Of a DNA stretch of 64,000 bases, positions 63,785 to 64,000 are shown piece by piece. The DNA is taken from assembly GCA_018242525.1 (NCBI GenBank), contig JAFEBS010000059.1:3949-67948 (forward strand), in the 5' to 3' direction. Origin of the DNA: Planctomycetota bacterium. Its GTDB lineage: Bacteria; Planctomycetota; Planctomycetia; Planctomycetales; Planctomycetaceae. The stretch's first letter is position 1; the number at the start of each line of letters is the position of its first letter. The position numbers and the translations under genes are program-made. Under the pieces are notes generated by a model. That model was given only the letters and a program-made list of their open reading frames with translations. It was not told where the DNA came from and did no database searches.

Positions 63785-64000
63785 ATGGCCGAACCGTTTT
63801 TGAGCGAGATACGGGTGATGAGCTTCAACTTTGCGCCAAAAGGATGGGCGCTGTGTAACGGTCAGTTGCTTCCCATTAATCAAAACCAGGCATTGTTCTC
63901 GCTGCTGGGAACCACGTACGGAGGCGATGGTCGGGTGAACTTCGCGCTGCCAAACCTGCAGGGGCGGGCGTCGCTCCATATGGGGAGCGGTCACACCCTT
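63785..64000 (+). CDS. Phage-tail-collar domain protein (Mdp-like), truncated by window end
   Basis: Only the first 72 codons are present, and the reading frame is open to the last base. The protein begins MAEPFLSEIRVMSFNFAPKG, then WALCNGQLLPINQNQALFSL and LGTTYGGDGRVNFALPNLQG. This is the tail-collar domain (PF07484) with the characteristic GWALCNGQ, GTTYGGDG and LPNLQGR motifs. Family members include the microcystin-dependent protein MdpB and phage tail fibres. They are thought to be surface or fibre proteins with roles in adhesion or carbohydrate binding. Several such genes usually occur in a row, so more copies probably follow outside the window. Confidence 0.9.
   Translation, partial: MAEPFLSEIRVMSFNFAPKGWALCNGQLLPINQNQALFSLLGTTYGGDGRVNFALPNLQGRASLHMGSGHTL

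Overview
The window is about 57-60% GC chromosomal DNA from a planctomycete, most likely of the order Planctomycetales. The best markers are the adjacent pair of a DUF1587/1592/1588 planctomycete-cytochrome protein and a Tat-exported DUF1552 protein (34.4-38.2 kb), four secreted sulfatases, long n-regions on export signals, and several short palindromic repeats of the type scattered through planctomycete genomes. The genus cannot be resolved from sequence reading alone. No rRNA, tRNA or CRISPR array was seen.

Layout. 0-4.6 kb: a PP2C/SpoIIE phosphatase, a DUF1801 protein and a GAF-PAS-PAS-PAS hybrid histidine kinase. 4.9-9.2 kb: a minus-strand four-gene operon (two Gfo/Idh/MocA-type oxidoreductases overlapping by 8 bp, an HpcH/HpaI aldolase, an MFS transporter) that looks like an uptake-and-breakdown module for a sugar-acid type substrate. 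9.4-11.6 kb: an exported M3 metallopeptidase. 11.7-17.8 kb: a minus-strand core cluster, pheA-tpiA-secG-yicC-gmk-rpoZ-coaC-coaB, in which CoaB and CoaC are separate genes parted by a palindromic element. 18.3-23 kb: dnaK and clpB on the plus strand, with inverted repeats upstream but no CIRCE element. 23-29.3 kb: a BtuF/TroA-like binding protein and three tandem sulfatases. 29.6-34.3 kb: ftsK and asnB. 34.4-39.5 kb: the DUF1592/DUF1552 pair and a probable outer-membrane barrel. 39.8-42.2 kb: a large AtsA-type arylsulfatase.

Accessory part. From 42.2 to 44.4 kb there is no supportable gene, only layered repeats: a 15-mer recurring eight times with a regular 134-135 bp and 61-73 bp spacing, several palindromes, a perfect 24-bp inverted repeat and a decayed REP-associated tyrosine transposase (RAYT). 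A HEAT-repeat protein follows. Next comes an intact RAYT gene bounded by about 27-bp inverted repeats. On its left edge lies a 22-codon remnant of a second ACR3 arsenite-pump gene, and on its right edge the stop codon of a hypothetical gene. An arsenic operon follows (arsC-acr3 divergent from arsR), with a palindromic element of the coaB/coaC family in the divergent promoter region.

52.4-57 kb: a 1542-residue SF1 helicase with a C-terminal nuclease-like domain whose acidic motif looks degenerate. This is the best single-gene candidate for an uncharacterised nucleic-acid or defence function. 57-62.2 kb: a DCC thiol-oxidoreductase-like protein, a STAS protein, GlgX and a phenylacetate-CoA-ligase-like adenylating enzyme. 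62.6-64 kb: a DUF6916-like protein, a GNAT acetyltransferase and the first 72 codons of a phage-tail-collar protein, which runs off the window end and looks like the start of a microcystin-dependent-protein (Mdp) type locus.
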